A stretch of DNA of 64,000 nt from Actinocorallia populi (GTDB lineage: Bacteria > Actinomycetota > Actinomycetes > Streptosporangiales > Streptosporangiaceae): positions 186,001 to 250,000 of the forward strand of contig NZ_PVZV01000004.1 of assembly GCF_002995495.1 (NCBI RefSeq). The letters run 5' to 3'. The notes under the pieces were generated by a model. That model did not search any database. It was not told the DNA's origin and saw nothing but the letters and a program-made list of their open reading frames with translations. Positions 1 to 7,238 of the stretch are shown here, one piece after another. Positions within the stretch are counted from its first letter, which is position 1, and the number at the start of each line of letters is the position of its first letter. A program made the translations under genes and the position numbers.

Positions 1-1
1 C

Positions 2-367
2 GAGGAGCTGCGCTCCCTGGAGCCCGACCAGTACCTGGAGGAGGGCGGCACCTTCGAGATCGCCGGGATCCAGCTGGAGGTGCTGCACACGCCGGGCTTC
101 ACCCCGGGCAGCATCTCGCTGTACGGCGAGAGCGACGGCATCCTGGTCACCGGCGGCACGCTGTGGCGCGGCCGTCCGGGCTCCTACGGCGGCGTCTACC
201 TCGACCTGCACACCCAGCTGAACTCCATCACCGCCCAGTTCGGCCAGCTTCCGGCCGACACGCGCGTCCTGCCGGGCAGCGGCGAGGAGACCACGGTCGG
301 CGAGGAGGCCGACCGCTGGGAGTCCTGGTACTCGCTGCAGCAGGCCGGCGCCGAAGAAGAGGAGTGA
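2..367 (+). CDS. Metallo-beta-lactamase-fold protein, C-terminal part
   Basis: The last 121 codons of a gene that begins before the window; the frame is open from base 2. The part seen matches the second half of a glyoxalase II/YcbL-like metallo-beta-lactamase fold. Near base 86 it reads HTPGFTPGS where active members have HTPGHTPGS, then LVTGGTLW where they have a GD, and LPGSGEETT where they have PGHG. The three metal ligands expected in this half (His, Asp, His) are therefore Phe, Gly and Ser. The fold looks intact, so this may be a non-catalytic member. The N-terminal HxHxDH motif lies outside the window and cannot be judged. Confidence 0.75.
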   Translation, partial: EELRSLEPDQYLEEGGTFEIAGIQLEVLHTPGFTPGSISLYGESDGILVTGGTLWRGRPGSYGGVYLDLHTQLNSITAQFGQLPADTRVLPGSGEETTVGEEADRWESWYSLQQAGAEEEE

Positions 368-377
368 CGCGGGCCCC

Positions 378-1274
378 GTGGAGCAACTCGGGCTCGAGGG
401 GATGCCGCGCCGGCTCTATGCGTGCACCCCGTCACGGCTGAACACCTGGCTGGACTGCCCCCGCCGGTACCGGATGACGTATCTGGACCGGCCGCAGCCG
501 TCCAAGGGCCTGCCGTGGGCGCACAACAGCGTGGGCGCGGCCGTCCACAACGCCCTCGCGGGCTACTGGCGGCTGCCCCGGGCCGAGCGAACGCCGCAGG
601 CGGCGGGCGCGCTGCTGGTCCGGGGGTGGCTGACCGACGGGTTCCGCGACGCCGAGCAGTCACGGGCGTGGCGCGAACGGGCCCGGATCATGGTCGAGGA
701 GTACGCGGAGGGCCTGGACCCGGAGCGCGAGCCGGCGGGCGTGGAGCGCACCGTGGCCGCCCGCACCGAGGTGATCGCGGTCTCCGGCCGGATCGACCGG
801 CTGGACCACCGGGGCGGGGAGCTGGCCGTCGTCGACTACAAGACGGGCCGCCGCCCGCTCGGGCCCGACGACGCGCGCGGCTCGCTGGCGCTGGCCCTGT
901 ACGCCGTCGCGGCCGCGCGGGTGCTGCGCCGCCCCTGCCGGACGGTCGAGCTGCACCACCTGCCGACCCGGACGGTCGCGGTGTGGGAGCACACCGAGGA
1001 GTCGCTGGCCCGGCACCTGCGCCGGGCCGAGCAGACCGCCATGGAGTGCGCCGACGCCGACGAGTCCTACCGCGGCGGCCCCGCGCCGCGCCGGACGGGC
1101 GGCGCGGTCGAGCACGCCCCGTACGACGCGGCCTTCCCGCCCCGCACCGGGCCGCTGTGCGGCTGGTGCGACTTCGCCCGGCACTGCCCCGAGGGCAGGG
1201 CCGCCGCCGCGCTCAAGGACCCCTGGTCCGGCCTGGCCGGCGAGGACGCGGCGGCTCCCGTCAGGCCGGAGTGA
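378..1274 (+). CDS. RecB-like PD-(D/E)XK nuclease with Fe-S cluster motif
   Basis: A 298-residue single-domain nuclease of the RecB/Cas4/AddB-like group, expected to cut DNA ends. Seen in order: Cys27 in a CPRR motif, a GAAVH segment near residue 56 (motif with His), GRID near 138, the catalytic DYKTG (Asp153, Lys155), and Cys261, Cys264, Cys270 (C-x2-C-x5-C). The one-plus-three cysteine pattern is that of the 4Fe-4S nuclease staple. The GTG start is 10 bases after the preceding stop; an in-frame ATG at 402 is an alternative. Its 3' end overlaps the convergent MpaB-like gene by 14 bases. Function as a repair nuclease is inferred from the family. Confidence 0.85.
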   Translation: MEQLGLEGMPRRLYACTPSRLNTWLDCPRRYRMTYLDRPQPSKGLPWAHNSVGAAVHNALAGYWRLPRAERTPQAAGALLVRGWLTDGFRDAEQSRAWRERARIMVEEYAEGLDPEREPAGVERTVAARTEVIAVSGRIDRLDHRGGELAVVDYKTGRRPLGPDDARGSLALALYAVAAARVLRRPCRTVELHHLPTRTVAVWEHTEESLARHLRRAEQTAMECADADESYRGGPAPRRTGGAVEHAPYDAAFPPRTGPLCGWCDFARHCPEGRAAAALKDPWSGLAGEDAAAPVRPE

Positions 1275-2172
1275 GCACCCTGCCGGACGGCCAGCGCCGG
1301 GGGTCGCGCAACCCGATCAGCCCGCCGCCCAGGTCGTAGCCCTCCGCGGCCAGCGCCTGGCGGCTGCGCTCGAGCATCTCGCGGGTCGGCTTCATGAACG
1401 CGAGGTCGTGCACGCTCTCGGGGATGGAGTTCATCGCCATCCGGAACGAGCGCAGCGCGGCCGTCACCGCGGGCTGCGGCACCTCCGGCAGCAGCCCGTA
1501 CATGTCGCGCGCCCACTTGGGCAGCGTGTAGTAGCACAGGGCCCCGAACGGGAACCAGGCGGGCTTGCCGGGGGCGAGGAACTTGAGATTCTCGGGCATC
1601 CGCGGCCACAGCAGGAACCTGACGGTCTCGCGGGCCTCGTCGGTGACCCGGAGCCTCGGCCGCATCTCCAGGAAGTAGGCCTCGGTCTCGGCCACGGTGG
1701 CCGGGACGTCCTCGGCGTGCAGCCCGACGTGGGCGGCGACCTCGCGCTGCTCGTCCAGGTACCGGTCGGCCATCTTGTCGGTGAGCGGGAGCCCGCCCCT
1801 GCGCGCGGTCTCCAGGTAGGAGAAGACCTCGGCGCAGTGCACCCACAACAGGAACTCGGGCTGGTCGAGCCGCTCCTTCTTGCCGGTGTCGTGGTTGAGG
1901 ATCCGCAGGCTGCGGTGGATCTGCCGGACCTTGGCGGCCAGCGGCTCGATGTCCTCGCGCGAGCCGAACGTCGCCACCCCCACGAAGTCCGCGGTCCGCT
2001 GCAGCCGCCCGAACGGGTCCTCCTGGAAGTTGCTGTTCTGCCACACCCCCCACATCGCCATCGGGTGCAGCGCCTGCAGCATCAGGCTGCGCACCCCGCC
2101 CACCCACATGGTCCGATCGATGTGCACCCGCCAGGTCACGCTCTCCGGAGCCATCACCGTCGCCGCCACCAC
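1261..2172 (-). CDS. Oxygenase MpaB family protein (DUF2236)
   Basis: A 303-residue protein of the MpaB/latex-clearing-protein-like family, whose characterised members are heme-dependent oxygenases; the substrate here is unknown. The N-terminal third has the family pattern of a conserved Arg/Asp followed by LQALHPMAMWG. The GTG start is set by a strong AGGAGG five bases upstream. An AT-rich near-palindrome sits just upstream (2196-2213), suggesting control by a TetR-type repressor, but no regulator is adjacent. The gene is convergent with the RecB-like nuclease and lies downstream of the alpha/beta hydrolase, from which it is separated by a strong hairpin. Confidence 0.8.
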   Translation of the reverse strand: MVAATVMAPESVTWRVHIDRTMWVGGVRSLMLQALHPMAMWGVWQNSNFQEDPFGRLQRTADFVGVATFGSREDIEPLAAKVRQIHRSLRILNHDTGKKERLDQPEFLLWVHCAEVFSYLETARRGGLPLTDKMADRYLDEQREVAAHVGLHAEDVPATVAETEAYFLEMRPRLRVTDEARETVRFLLWPRMPENLKFLAPGKPAWFPFGALCYYTLPKWARDMYGLLPEVPQPAVTAALRSFRMAMNSIPESVHDLAFMKPTREMLERSRQALAAEGYDLGGGLIGLRDPRRWPSGRVLTPA

Positions 2173-2195
2173 TCACCTCCTGTGAGACAAAGTTT

Positions 2196-2213
2196 AGTAA
2201 ATGTATCATTACT
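2196..2213. promoter_or_regulatory. AT-rich inverted repeat upstream of the MpaB-like gene
   Basis: AGTAA and TTACT arms (5 bp) flank an 8-base centre in a stretch that is far poorer in G+C than its surroundings. It lies 24-41 bases before the GTG start, where a TetR-type operator overlapping the promoter would be expected. This is a position-and-symmetry argument only. Confidence 0.4.
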
Positions 2214-2255
2214 GATGGGGTCCGGCCGGAGGGGGCTCCTCCCGCGGAGACGGCG

Positions 2256-2284
2256 GCGCCCCCGGCCGGAGGGGCCGGGGGCGC
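2256..2284 (-). terminator. Hairpin after the alpha/beta hydrolase
   Basis: A perfect 12-bp stem (GCGCCCCCGGCC and its complement) with a five-base loop starts 27 bases past the hydrolase stop codon. There is no T-tract, as is common for actinobacterial terminators. Confidence 0.5.
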
Positions 2285-2310
2285 GGAACGGGACGGGGGC
2301 GAAGGCCGGG

Positions 2311-3183
2311 TCAGCGGCGTTCGGCGGAGTTCCAGAAGCCGGTGAGGGCGTGGGCGGTGGTCTCGGGCGCCTCCCAGGCGGGGGAGTGCGCCGCGCCGGG
2401 GATGACGACGCGGGCGGCGTCGAGGTGGGCGGACATGGCGGCCTGGGTGCCGGGGAGCCAGGCGTCGTCGTCCTCGCCGTACAGGACCATCAGCGGCAGG
2501 TCGGTGTCGTCGGCGACCTTGGCCAGCTCGGCGGTCCGGTCGGGGGCGGTCAGCAGCTCGCCCGCCATGGCGACCAGGCCGGTGGTGCAGTTGTTGAGGC
2601 AGCGCAGGCGGAGGAAGTCGATGATCTCCTCGGCCCAGCCCGCGGCGCGGGCGTCGGGGCCGAGCTTGATCTGCCAGATCTGCTCCATGCTCAGCGCGCC
2701 GGTGAGCGCGTCGCGCAGCGCGGCGGCCTTGGCGGCGCTCGGGCCGGTGATGGCGCAGGGGCCCGACGACATCAGGGTGTAGGAGGCGATCAGGGAGGGC
2801 TCGGCCAGCACCGTCTCGCGGGTCACCAGCCCGCCGAAGGAGTGCCCGACCAGGTGCACCGGCTCGGAACCCAGCGACGCGACGATCTCCGCCACGTCGG
2901 CGCCGAGCTCGGGCAGCAGGTAGCGGGACGGCTCGGTGCAGCCCGGGGAGTCGTGCTGGCCGCGCATGTCCAGTGCCAGCACCCGGCGGCCGGCCCCGGT
3001 GAGGGTCTGCAGCACCCCCAGGAAGTCCTCCTTGCTGCCGGTGAAGCCCGGCACGAGCAGGGCCGGTTGCCGCTCGGGCTCACCTACGGGCAGGGCCTCC
3101 AGGACGGCGAAGGAGCCGCGGGGCGTCCGCACGGTCGCGCGGCGCACAGCGGGGGGCAGTTCCAGAAACCGGGGCGTGCTCAC
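2311..3183 (-). CDS. Alpha/beta hydrolase
   Basis: A 290-residue cytoplasmic alpha/beta-fold hydrolase. The nucleophile elbow is GHSFGG with Ser near residue 115; the oxyanion region is PGFTGSKEDF; the acid is in LYGEDDDAW and the histidine in GAAHSPAWE, so the triad is complete. There is no signal peptide. The substrate cannot be read from sequence; relatives act on esters or small lactones. The GTG start is almost back-to-back with the earliest start of the divergent GDPD gene. In mycobacteria a lipase-like gene (lipV) lies in the same chromosomal neighbourhood, but I do not claim orthology. Confidence 0.85.
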   Translation of the reverse strand: MSTPRFLELPPAVRRATVRTPRGSFAVLEALPVGEPERQPALLVPGFTGSKEDFLGVLQTLTGAGRRVLALDMRGQHDSPGCTEPSRYLLPELGADVAEIVASLGSEPVHLVGHSFGGLVTRETVLAEPSLIASYTLMSSGPCAITGPSAAKAAALRDALTGALSMEQIWQIKLGPDARAAGWAEEIIDFLRLRCLNNCTTGLVAMAGELLTAPDRTAELAKVADDTDLPLMVLYGEDDDAWLPGTQAAMSAHLDAARVVIPGAAHSPAWEAPETTAHALTGFWNSAERR

Positions 3184-3235
3184 GATGACTCAACCTACCA
3201 ACGGCGAGGCACCGGACAGGTACCTTGAAATTTCT

Positions 3236-3892
3236 ATGAAACCTGCCGAAACCCTGGTCTCGGCTCATCGCCGCGACGGTGATGACGAGGCGGCCGCGCT
3301 GGATCGTGCTCTGGCGAGCGGGGCGCACTACGTCGAACTGGACGTGCGGCGGACGGCCGCGGGCGAGCTGGTCGTGCGGCACGGCCCCCTGGCGGGGGAG
3401 GGCCACCACCGGCTCGCCGACGCGCTGCGGGCGGTGCGGGGCAGGGCCAAGGCCCATCTGGACCTGAAGGAGCCCGGTCACGAGGCGGAGGTCCTCGCCC
3501 TGGCCTCGGACGTCTTGGGCGCGGACGGGTCGGGCGAGTACCTGCTCACCACCCGGTTCGCCCGCTCCATCGTCCGGGCCAAGGAGCTGGCCCCGGACGT
3601 GCGCTGCGCGCTGTCGGTGGGCCGTCCGCCGTGGCATCCGGGGTTCGCCGCCGACCTGCGTCCGGTGTCCCGCATCCGGGACTGCGGGGCCGACTGGGTG
3701 GCCCTCAACCACCGCCTGGCGGGCCTGGGCGTCCTGGAGCGCTGCGCCCGCGCGGGCATCCCCGCGATGCTCTGGACGGTCAACGCGCCCCGCGCCCTGC
3801 GGCGCGTCCTGGCCGACCCCCGGGTCGCGATGGTGGTCACCGACCACCCGCACACCGCGCTGGGGCTCCGCCACGACGGCGGATCCGCCTGA
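3236..3892 (+). CDS. Glycerophosphodiester phosphodiesterase family protein
   Basis: A TIM-barrel GDPD-like protein of about 218 residues that would hydrolyse glycerophosphodiesters to glycerol-3-phosphate and an alcohol. Visible motifs are SAHRR near the start (usual HRG), YVELDV with the Glu-x-Asp metal ligands, a His in VVRHGP, HLDLKEP, and MLWTVN near the C-terminus. The usual Asp after the third His is Gly here, so activity is likely but not certain. An earlier ATG at 3185 is also in frame, but it would nearly touch the start of the divergent hydrolase; the ATG at 3236 leaves room for a promoter. No signal peptide is seen. Confidence 0.8.
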   Translation: MKPAETLVSAHRRDGDDEAAALDRALASGAHYVELDVRRTAAGELVVRHGPLAGEGHHRLADALRAVRGRAKAHLDLKEPGHEAEVLALASDVLGADGSGEYLLTTRFARSIVRAKELAPDVRCALSVGRPPWHPGFAADLRPVSRIRDCGADWVALNHRLAGLGVLERCARAGIPAMLWTVNAPRALRRVLADPRVAMVVTDHPHTALGLRHDGGSA

Positions 3893-3926
3893 TCGCGCGG
3901 ATCAAGCGGATCGTCGTCTCAGCCGG

Positions 3927-5507
3927 TCAGGTGTTCTCGGAGGCCGTGCCCTCCTGGGCGGCAGCGGCGGCGCCCTCGGCCGGGCGGCGGCGGGTGCGGG
4001 TGCGCTTGCGCGGGGCGCTCTTGGCGGGAGCGCTCTGCGCGGAGTCCGCGGTCGGGGCGTCCCCGGCCGCGGGGGCCCGGGTCGCGGAGGTCTCGGAGGT
4101 GCCGGTCTCACCGGCGCCGTTCTCAAAGGCGCCGGTCTCGGCGACGGGGACGCCGCGGCGGGTACGGGTGCGGGTGCGTTCGCGGCGGCGGCGCGCCGGA
4201 CGCTCGGAGTCGTCCCTGGACGGCCGCTCGGAGTCCCGCGAGCGGCCCTTGGGGGTGCGGATGCGGCCGGTCTCGCCGATGTCCTCGAGCTCCTCGGCGG
4301 CCAGGCCCTCGCGCTCGCGCTGCTCCTTGGGCAGGGTGCCCTTGACGCCCTTGGGGATGTTCAGCGCCTCGTAGAGGTGCTCGGAGGTGGAGTAGGTCTC
4401 CTGCGGGTCGGCGAAGTCCAGGCCGAGCGCCTTGTTGATCAGCTTCCAGCGCTGGAGGTCCGACCAGTCGACCAGGGTGACCGCGATGCCCTCCTGGCCG
4501 GCGCGGCCGGTGCGGCCGATCCGGTGCACGTGGGCCTTGTCGTCCTCGGGGCACTCGTAGTTGATCACGTGCGTGACGTCGTCGATGTCCAGGCCGCGGG
4601 CGGCCACGTCGGTGGCGATCAGCACGTCGATCTTGCCGTGCCGGAACGCGCGCAGCGCCCGCTCGCGCTGGCCCTGGCCGAGGTCGCCGTGGACGGCCGC
4701 GACGGCGAAGCCGCGCTCGGCCAGGTCGGCGGCCAGCCGGTCGCAGGTGCGCTTGGTCTGGCAGAAGACCATGGTCAGCCCGCGGCCCTCGGCCTGCAGG
4801 ATGCGCGCGACCATCTCCGGCTTGTCCATCTGGTGGGCCTGCCACACGTGCTGGACCACCTTGGGCTGCGCCTCGGACTCGGCGTGCGCCTCGGCCCGGA
4901 CGTTGGTGGGCCGGGTGAGGTAGCGCCGGGACAGGCCCATGATCTCGCCCGGCATGGTGGCCGAGAAGAGCATGGTCTGCCGCCGCTCGGGCACCTTGGC
5001 CACGATGCGCTCGATGTCGGGCAGGAAGCCCAGGTCGAGCATGCGGTCGGCCTCGTCCAGCACCAGGACCGCGACCTGCGACAGGTCGAGGTGGCGCTGC
5101 TTGATCAGGTCGAGCATGCGGCCGGGGGTGCCCACGACGACGTCGACGCCGTCGCGCAGCGCCTCGATCTGGGGCTCGTAGGCGCGCCCGCCGTACACCG
5201 ACAGGACGCGGGTGCCGAGCTTGCCGCCGGCCAGCACCAGGTCGTCGTGCACCTGGATCGCCAGCTCGCGGGTCGGGACGACCACCAGGCCCTGGGGGGC
5301 CTTGCCGCCGTGGGTGATCCGCTGCAGCAGCGGGATGCCGAAGGCGAGGGTCTTGCCGGTGCCCGTGCGGGCCTGGCCGATGATGTCCTGGCCGCCGAGC
5401 GCGATGGGCAGCGCGAGGGCCTGGATGGGGAAGGGCGAGGTGATGCCCTCGGTGGCGAGGGCATCGGCTATTTCGGGGATGACCCCGAGTTCGGTGAAGG
5501 TAGTCAG
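3927..5507 (-). CDS. rhlE: DEAD-box RNA helicase (RhlE-like), CTG start
   Basis: An ATP-dependent RNA helicase of 526 residues. Reading from a CTG at 5507 gives Met-Thr-Thr-Phe-Thr-Glu-Leu-Gly, then the Q motif (PFPIQ, residues 25-29), motif I ARTGTGKT (Lys52), PTREL, DEAD (151-154), SAT and HRIGRTGR. A GGAGG lies nine bases before this CTG. The first ATG/GTG/TTG in frame (GTG at 5285) would remove the Q motif and the Walker A loop, and a TAA closes the frame upstream, so CTG is the best start. The tail after about residue 400 is basic and rich in Arg/Thr, likely for RNA binding. M. tuberculosis Rv3211 (rhlE) holds the same relative position. Confidence 0.85.
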   Translation of the reverse strand: MTTFTELGVIPEIADALATEGITSPFPIQALALPIALGGQDIIGQARTGTGKTLAFGIPLLQRITHGGKAPQGLVVVPTRELAIQVHDDLVLAGGKLGTRVLSVYGGRAYEPQIEALRDGVDVVVGTPGRMLDLIKQRHLDLSQVAVLVLDEADRMLDLGFLPDIERIVAKVPERRQTMLFSATMPGEIMGLSRRYLTRPTNVRAEAHAESEAQPKVVQHVWQAHQMDKPEMVARILQAEGRGLTMVFCQTKRTCDRLAADLAERGFAVAAVHGDLGQGQRERALRAFRHGKIDVLIATDVAARGLDIDDVTHVINYECPEDDKAHVHRIGRTGRAGQEGIAVTLVDWSDLQRWKLINKALGLDFADPQETYSTSEHLYEALNIPKGVKGTLPKEQREREGLAAEELEDIGETGRIRTPKGRSRDSERPSRDDSERPARRRRERTRTRTRRGVPVAETGAFENGAGETGTSETSATRAPAAGDAPTADSAQSAPAKSAPRKRTRTRRRPAEGAAAAAQEGTASENT

Positions 5508-5830
5508 GACGTTCAGCCTCCGTAGTTCTGGGCGGCGAGGTCTGCCCGAGAGGCGCCGTTAAGGAGCGCGGCGCAGCAAGGCCCGTTTCGTTGCGGCCGC
5601 GCGCTCGCGCGGGAGGGACCAGCCGTCGTTCTTGTTCTGGGGCGGACCGCGGCGGCGCGCGGGGTGGGCGCCTGGGAGGGCGTCGGTGCGCGTCACAAGT
5701 GCGCGGTCACACTCTGCAACACAGTCTACCGGCTGTCAGTAGTTCCCCGCCATAGCAGAAAATCCTGAGCCCTCGCAGGAGATCCGCCTTCGTAAGGGAA
5801 GCTCGGATTTGGGGGGTTTCCTGGTCGAGG
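5508..5830. other. Non-coding upstream region of the helicase gene
   Basis: I see no gene in these 323 bases. The half nearest the helicase is G+C-rich; the half from about 5700 to 5830 is A+T-richer and is the likely promoter zone. A TAGACT at 5723-5728 on the minus strand could be a -10 box, but no good -35 pairs with it. A long leader would suit an RNA helicase gene with leader-level control. Confidence 0.4.
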
Positions 5831-6628
5831 CTAGCAGCCGAACCCCCGTGCGCAGAGGCGCTGGGAGAACGCCCGCGCGTCCTCCTCCAGGTCCTGGAGG
5901 ATCCCGGCCGTCTCACCCGTGTCCCGCTCCTCCCGGAACCGCTGGCGCGAGTGGACGGCGACGACGGGACCCTGGCGGTAGAAGACCGCGCTGACGAGGT
6001 GGAACAGCCGCCCGGACCGCTCGGGCACCTGATCGGCCTCGATCCGGTACCCCTCGTCGCCGACGGGAGCGGAGGAGGGGGCCGCGCCGCACTCCTCGAC
6101 CTGCTCGCGGAGCGCGCGGAGCCAGGCCGAGGCCTGCGCCGGGCCGGCGAAGAGGACCACGGCCTCCCCCCGCTCGTCGGCGGCCGCCGGTCGGCCCCCG
6201 TCCTCCGGCGCGGGCGCGAAGTCCAGGCTCAGGTGCCGGATCCAGCCCTGCGGCTCGGGTTCGCGGTCCGAACAGCCGGGCAGCGGAGTTCCGGTGCCGG
6301 GCCGGTCCTCGGTGCTCGACCAGCCCTCCCGGGGCGATCCGCGCCCGTCGACGGCCTCCGGCCAGTGGACCAGGTCGCCGAGCCCGAGTTCCGGCGGGGC
6401 GGCGGCGGAGTGCGTCGGCCGGACCAGTGTCCGGTCGGGGGGCCGGGGGGCGGGCGCGGCGAGGAGCCCCCCGGCCAGCACGGCCGCGGCGACGGCACCG
6501 GCGCCCAGGGCGCGGCGCCGGGCCCGGCGGGCGCGGCCCAGGCGGGCGATGTGCCCGGGAGCGGATCCGGAGGCGTTCGAGGCCACGTCGGAGCGCAGGT
6601 CGGCGAAGAGGCGGTCGAGGTCAGGCAT
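5831..6628 (-). CDS. Membrane-anchored protein encoded with the ECF sigma factor
   Basis: A 265-residue protein: about 45 basic cytoplasmic residues, one membrane span (VAAAVLAGGLLAAP), then a roughly 190-residue outer domain with several cysteines that I cannot assign to a family. It follows the sigma gene with an 8-base overlap and has its own AAGGA ribosome site, so the two are translationally coupled. Such proteins next to SigE-family sigma factors are often anti-sigma factors or envelope sensors. No zinc-binding HxxxCxxC motif is visible, so an anti-sigma role is only inferred from context. ATG 6643 is an alternative start. Confidence 0.65.
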   Translation of the reverse strand: MPDLDRLFADLRSDVASNASGSAPGHIARLGRARRARRRALGAGAVAAAVLAGGLLAAPAPRPPDRTLVRPTHSAAAPPELGLGDLVHWPEAVDGRGSPREGWSSTEDRPGTGTPLPGCSDREPEPQGWIRHLSLDFAPAPEDGGRPAAADERGEAVVLFAGPAQASAWLRALREQVEECGAAPSSAPVGDEGYRIEADQVPERSGRLFHLVSAVFYRQGPVVAVHSRQRFREERDTGETAGILQDLEEDARAFSQRLCARGFGC

Positions 6629-7124
6629 GGGCGTCCTTTCCATCGGTGCTGTCGGCCAGCAGGTCGTGCAGGTGCCGCCGCCCCCGGGACAGCCGTGCCT
6701 TGACGGTCCCGGCGGCGACGCCCTCCGCGGCGGCGATCTCGGCGACGGAGTAGCCCGAGAGGTGGTGCATCACCACGGCGCGGCGCTGGGCGTCGGGCAG
6801 CGCCCGCAGCGCGGTGGCCAGGGCGACCGAGGTGGCCGAGGGCCCGGCGGCCGGCGGGGGCGGGCCCTGCCGGAGCAGGGACGCCAGCGCGGTGCGCGCC
6901 CGGCGCCAGCGGCTCACCGCCAGTCGGTAGCCGACCCGCGCCACCCAGGCGCGGGGCCGGTCGTATCCGGAGACCTTCCGCCAGTGGGTCCAGGCCCGGA
7001 CGAACGCCTCCTGGACGATCTCCTGGGCCTCGCCGAGGTCGCCGGTGTAGGCGTAGAACTCCGCCACCAGCCCGGGGTGGGCGGATCGGTAGAAATCCGC
7101 GAAGTCCGGCGATTCCAGTGCCAA
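6621..7124 (-). CDS. ECF RNA polymerase sigma factor, SigE family
   Basis: A 167-residue group IV sigma factor. Region 2 contains GEAQEIVQEAFVRAW, and region 4 contains ALPDAQRRAVVMHHL followed by a helix-turn-helix with AAGTVKARLSRG. The TTG start is chosen because AAAGGGG lies seven bases upstream and the protein then begins MALESPDFADFY, the usual length for this family. The 3' end overlaps the membrane-protein gene. The 114-base gap to the divergent kinase gene should hold both promoters. Confidence 0.85.
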   Translation of the reverse strand: MALESPDFADFYRSAHPGLVAEFYAYTGDLGEAQEIVQEAFVRAWTHWRKVSGYDRPRAWVARVGYRLAVSRWRRARTALASLLRQGPPPPAAGPSATSVALATALRALPDAQRRAVVMHHLSGYSVAEIAAAEGVAAGTVKARLSRGRRHLHDLLADSTDGKDAHA

Positions 7125-7238
7125 CGCGGTCCCCTTTCGTCGGGTCAGGGGATACACGCGCGATCTGGGGCACGGGTTGCATGGTTTTTCAGGACAATGG
7201 TCGTCCCATCCGATCTTTCCGACATCTTGAGGGCGTGC

